A model generated the notes under the pieces. It saw only the letters and a program-made list of their open reading frames with translations. It did not search any database and was not told where the DNA came from. DNA of 64,000 bases from Lumnitzera littorea (Eukaryota > Streptophyta > Magnoliopsida > Myrtales > Combretaceae): assembly GCA_024138015.1 (NCBI GenBank), contig JAMXBB010000010.1, forward strand, positions 48,348,975 to 48,412,974, given 5' to 3'. Below, piece by piece: positions 59,391 to 64,000 of the stretch. The position numbers were made by a program, and so were the translations under genes. How positions within the stretch are numbered: position 1 is the stretch's first letter; each line of letters starts with the position of its first letter.

Positions 59391-62300
59391 TTTTGGAAAA
59401 ATCTTCTCTCCGCGGTCATCGGATTACCAAATTGAATACTTGGGAATAACAAAAATTCTTAAACTAAGGAGAACTAAGACTCCTAAATTGCCAAGGCATC
59501 TTTCAAGAAGAACGAATGCACCTATCGAATAGGCTATGTTCCTAATAAGTAGGTTACCTTGGTTTTAGGAGCCGGATAGTAGTGTTTCGTAATTTAAGGA
59601 TTCTAGGGAACATGTTGAAAAGGATTAGCTCACAAAAAGAGGAATCAAATGAATTTACGATTGAGGTTAACATAAATTGAAAAATTCGTGGGTAACGTTG
59701 GTGCCTAAATTGCCAGAGCTTGTTCCAAGAATAACCGAAGTTTCTTGTTAAATAAACATAGCGCCTAAAAGAGGGATTACATGCCCTAAAAATTGAGAAC
59801 AGCCGAGGATCATACTGTCAGGGTTCTGTTAACTTCCATAGCATCTTTGGTTACAAAATATGATTTGATTATTTGATTTCACAATTGAGAATATCTAGGC
59901 ACGTAAACTATGGAAGAAAAGAATTGCTAAAAACAAGGATTACTCGATTTCATATTTTAGAGTCGTGAAGATTCGTCCTCTAAGGATTGCAAAGAAGTTT
60001 TGGAAAAATCTTCCCTCTACGGTCATCGGATTACCCGACTGAATAACTTGGAGTAACAAAAATTCCTAAACTAAGGAGAATCGAGGCTCCTAAATTGCCA
60101 AAGCTTCTTTCAAGAAGAACAAATGCACCAATCGAATAGCTTATGTTCCTAATAAGTAGGTTACCTTGCATTCTGGAGCCGGATAGTAGAGGTTCATAAT
60201 TTAAGGATTCTAAGGAACGTGTTGAAAAGGATTAACTCATAAAAAGATCAATCGCCTTAATTAAAGATTGAGGATAACATAAATTCCAAATGTCGTCGAT
60301 AGTGACCATGCCTAAATTGCCAGAGCATCATCCGAGAATAACCGAGGTTTCTTGTTGAATACACATAGTGCCTAAAGGAGGGATTACCTGCCCTCAAAAT
60401 AAAGAACAGTCGGGGATAGTACTGTCGGTGTTAGGGAACTTCTATAGCAACATTAGTCACCAAATCGGATTTGGTTATTTGATTTCATGATTGAAAATAT
60501 CCAGGCTACGTAAACTACGAAAGAAAAGAATCCCTAAAAACAAGGATTACTTGGTTTCATATTTTAGAGTCATGAGGATCCGTCCTCTAAGGATTGTAAA
60601 GAAGTTCTGGAAAAATCTTCCCTCCGCGGTCATCGGATTACCAGATTAAATTTCTTAGAATAGAAAAAATTCCTAAACTAAGGAGAACCGAGGCTCCTAA
60701 ATTGCCAAAGCTTCTTTTAAGAAGAATGAATGCACCTATCGAATAGCTTATGTTCTCAATAAGTAGATTACCTTGGTTTTAGGAGCCGGATAGTAGAGGT
60801 TCATAATTTAAGAATTCTAAGGAACGTGTTGAAAAGGATTAGCTCATAAAAAGAGGAATCGCATGAATTTATGATTGAGGTTAACATAAATTCAAAAATC
60901 CGTAGATAAGGATGGTGACGAGATTGCTAGAGCTTGTTTCGAGAATAACTAAGGTTTCTTGTTGAATAAATATAGCGCTTAAAAGAGGGATTACTTGCCC
61001 TTAAAATTGAGAATAGCCGGGGACCATACTGTCTGGGTTTTGTGAACTATCTATAACAATGTTGGTCACTAAATAGGATTTGATTATTTGATTTCACGAT
61101 CGACAATATCTAGGCTACGTAAACTATGGAAGAAAAGAATCCCTAAAAACATAGATTACTCAGGTTCATATTTTAGAGTCGGGAGGATTCGTCCTCTAAG
61201 GATTGCAAAGAAGTTTTGGAAAAATCTTTCCTCCACGGTCATTGGATTACTAGATTGAATTACTTGGAATAACAAAAATTCCTAAACTAAGGTGAACCGA
61301 GGCTCCTAAATTGCTAAAGCTTCTTTCAAGAAGAACGAATGCACCTATCGAATAGCCTATGTTCCCAATAAGTAGGTTACCTTGGATTTTGGAGCCGGCT
61401 AGTAGAGGTTTGTAATTTAAGGATTCTAGGGAACGTATTGAAAAAGCTTAGCTCATAAAAAGAGGAATCTAATGAATTTACGATTGAGGTTAACATAAAT
61501 TCAAAAATTCGTCGATAACAACTATACCTAAATTGCCAGAGCTTGTTCCAAGAATAACCGAGGTTTCTTGTTGAATAAACATAGCGCCTAAAAGAGGGAT
61601 TACTTGCCCTCAAAATTGAGAACAACCTAGTCCATACTGTTGGGGTTCTGAGTACTTCTAAAGCAACATTGTTCACTAAATAATATTGATTATTTGATTT
61701 CATGATCGAGAATAATCAGGCTACGTAAACTATGGATTAAAAGAATCCCTAAAAACAAGGATTACTCGGTTTCTTATTTTAGAGTCGTGAGGATCCGTCC
61801 TCTAAGGATTGCTAAGAAGTTTTGGAAAAATCTTCCCTCCACGGACAACGGATTACCAGATTAAATTACTTGGAGTAACAAAAATTCCTAAACTAAGGAG
61901 AACCGAGGCTTCTAAATTGCCAAAGCTTCACTGAAAAAGAACGAATGCTCCTATCGGATAGCCTATGTTCTCAATAAATGGGTTACCTTGGTTTTAGGAG
62001 TCGAATAACAAAGGTTCATAATTTAAGGATTCTTGGGAACGTGTTGAAAAGCATTAGCTCTTAAAAAGTTGAATCGCTTGAATTTAAGATTGTGGATAAC
62101 ATAAATTCAAAAATTCATAAATAGTAACGGTGCCCAATTTGCCAAATCTTCTACCGAGAATAACCAAGGTTTCTTGTTGAATAAACATAACACCTAAAAG
62201 AGGGATTACTTGCCCTCAAAATTAAAAACAGGCGAGGTCTGTACTGTGGGGGTTCTAAGAACTTCTAAAGCAACCTTGTTCACCAAATAAGATTGATTAT

Positions 62301-62814
62301 TTGATTTTATGATTGAGAATAACCAGGCTATGCAAACTATGGATTAAAAGAATCCCTTAAAACAAGGATTACTTGGTTTCATATTTTAGAGTCGTGAAGA
62401 TCCATCCTCTATGGATTGCAAAGATGTTTTAGAAAAATCTTCTCGCCACGGACAACGAATTACGAGATTGAATTACTTGGAATAACAAAAATTTCTAAAC
62501 TAAGGAGAACCGAGGCTCCTAAATTGCTAAAGCTTCTTTCAAGATGAACGAATGCATCTATCGGATAGCCTATGTTCCCAATAAGTCAGTTACCTTGGTT
62601 TTAGGAGCTAGATAGTAGAGGTTTGTAATTTAAGGATTCTAAGGAACTTATTGAAAAGGATTAGCTCATAAAAAGATGAATTGCCTGAATTTAAGATTGT
62701 GGATAACATAAATTCAAAAATCCGTAGATAGCGATGGCGCCTAAATTACCAAATCTTCTTCCGAGAGTAATAGAGGTTTCATGTTGAATAAACATAGTGC
62801 CTAAAAGAGGGATT

Positions 62815-64000
62815 TGTAAACCCCGCAAATTTAGCTATTTAAGAGTAGAAGTGAACCCTAATACTGTAGATGACTTGAAGTGTCATCAAAGCCGAGCAAA
62901 ATAAAAATTTAATAAATCATAAATTTAAATATATTATAAGTAGTAAAAACCTTAGGAATTGATCAAAACCCTACATTGCATACTAAAACCCTAAAACTAA
63001 CATACACACTATTAATCAAAATTGAATTCGAATTTGATCGAAACTCTAAAATTATAAATATAAACCTATAAAATAATTAAATATTACTCAATAATGATAA
63101 AATTATAGTCGATTGCAATTTACGATTAAAATACCTATTCACGCGAAATTATAACGAAATCGCTATAATAACTCGTAAAAATTTTAATTGTACCGGGTAC
63201 CAATTAAATTGATAAAATTTCACGAAAATTTAAAAATTAATTTATGATGAGATTTGTTATAATTTATATGTTACGAAAAATTACATATATTTATTATTAA
63301 TTTTTATTTTCCCTCTCTTTCATTTCAATTTCTCTCTTTTCTTCCTTTAACTCAATTTCACATTCCGGAAAGATTAGACAAAATCAGTAGCCACGTGAGG
63401 AGTAAATTGCCATATGTTGATCTTAAAATAAAAAGAAAATATTACAAATGATTTTTTTTGTCATATTCTCATTAATGTAAAAGATAAGATAAGATTTTAG
63501 CTTAAAATCTAAGCTATCCTCACGTAAATAAAAGGAAAATATGGGAAAAAGAAAAAAAAAATTCACACCGAAATCTGGAAGCAAACTGTGAGGGAGAGAA
63601 AGAAAAAGAAAGAAGGAAAAGAGAGAAAGAAGGAAGAAAAAGAAGAAGAAAAAAAAAAAAAAAAATCAATAGGTAAGTAATTTACTTTTGTAGTATAGAT
63701 GTATATTATATAATATATAGATGTATAAATATAGTATTTGTATGGTATTTTGTACATATAACATTACTAAGTCCATGTATATATGCATAAACACATAAAT
63801 TGAGTTATATATGCATATATTAGGCTATGTATGTATACATGTATGTACATAGGTATATAGAAGAGTATGTATTATGTATTTTTTTAAGAATACATGCAAT
63901 TAGTATTGTGGATTTCAACAAATAATTATAAGTATATCTATGTATATGTGTGTACCGTAAATATATATGTATGTGTATATCCATGTATAATTACTTTAGT
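62815..64000 (+). mobile_element. Start of a forward LTR, same subfamily as the 24.6-29.6 kb LTR, cut by window end
   Basis: Satellite breaks off at GAGGGATT and TGTAAACCCCGC begins. The following several hundred bases are the reverse complement of about 28633-29565, including the AAACCCTA words, the GGTACCAATTAAATTGATAA stretch, and the purine-rich tract (63541-63668) opposite the pyrimidine tract at 28.7 kb. From about 63690 it is TA/TGTA-rich and covers what the N gap hides in the other copy. The element's remainder and its target duplication lie outside the window. No gene; the frame 63757-63563 is low-complexity. Confidence 0.82.

Larger units (their letters stand above)
29566..62814 (+). 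repeat. 608-bp tandem satellite, block 4, main array (about 55 monomers)
   Basis: Uninterrupted forward array of about 33 kb with a step of about 607 bp. A-type monomers carry AAAAGGATTAGCTC then GATCAATGGCTTTAA and AAATTCCAAAAGTCG. B-type carry AAAAAGCTTAGCTC, GAGGAATCGCTTGAA and AAATTCAAAAATCCG. A third C-type (near 54.1-54.5 and 61.6-62.8 kb) carries GGATTAAAAG and AAATCTTC. A and B alternate strictly over about 42.0-48.8 kb and irregularly elsewhere. Internally deleted monomers occur near 35.32, 48.83 and 57.88 kb. No gene, tRNA or other element is visible. Recurrent sense frames of 71 codons and antisense frames of 78 codons keep the repeat phase and use non-ATG starts in most copies. 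Confidence 0.97.

Noticed and set aside
3277..61703. Recurrent antisense frames of about 78-108 codons in B-type monomers
   Set aside because: Same reason: phase-locked to the repeat, with no recognisable domain and no regulatory context.
1822..62000. Recurrent 71-codon sense frames (HQIGFDYLISRSRIS...-like) in many satellite monomers
   Set aside because: They recur with the 608-bp period, need non-ATG starts in most copies, are broken by stops or indels in many monomers and vary like the rest of the repeat; a low-stop stretch of a satellite, not a gene.
1..64000. CRISPR array or bacterial operon
   Set aside because: The repeats are long (608 bp), contiguous and without spacers; the mobile element is a plant-type Ty3/gypsy element; no bacterial genes are present.

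Overview
The window looks like plant nuclear heterochromatin. It is AT-rich and dominated by one long-period tandem satellite (about 45 kb in four blocks). LTR retrotransposon material of the Ty3/gypsy chromovirus type interrupts it, with a plant initiator-Met-type primer binding site and a Tekay/Del-like integrase and chromodomain. I see no single-copy host gene, tRNA, rRNA or CRISPR. The species cannot be named from the sequence. The few open frames inside the satellite are repeat frames, not genes.

Layout: 1-6890 satellite, forward; 6891-11583 solo-LTR-like insertion, reverse, with an imperfect 5-bp target duplication; 11584-13152 satellite, forward; 13145-21239 decayed chromovirus, forward (5' LTR stump, PBS, leader frame, gag, protease/RT/RNase H, integrase/chromodomain, PPT, 3' LTR); 21240-24587 satellite, REVERSE; 24588-29565 a ~5 kb LTR, reverse, holding a 380-bp N gap; 29566-62814 satellite, forward, about 55 monomers; 62815-64000 start of another LTR of the same subfamily, forward, running off the window.

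Satellite: the monomer is 608 bp. By anchors inside it, it is itself a degenerate trimer of about 222 + 222 + 164 bp. Monomers fall into at least two main subfamilies (A and B), which differ mainly in one subunit, plus a rarer C type. Between about 38.6 and 50 kb, variant-marked monomers recur as irregular higher-order blocks of 7, 6 and 2 monomers.

History suggested by the junctions: the ends at 21239/21240 and 29565/29566 carry the same 5-bp satellite word (ATGGA, read in satellite sense) at the same monomer position, as expected for the two sides of ONE insertion. The satellite between them is inverted, and a ~250-bp LTR end is present in inverted copies at 13145-13396 and 24588-24841. The simplest reading is one retroelement insertion later split by an inversion of roughly 13.15-24.59 kb, with a microhomology junction at 13145-13152. 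A complication is that the two LTRs of that element are not alike over most of their length, so the model needs testing. Two exact 55-bp duplications around single N bases (40528 and 59335) look like assembly joins, not biology.
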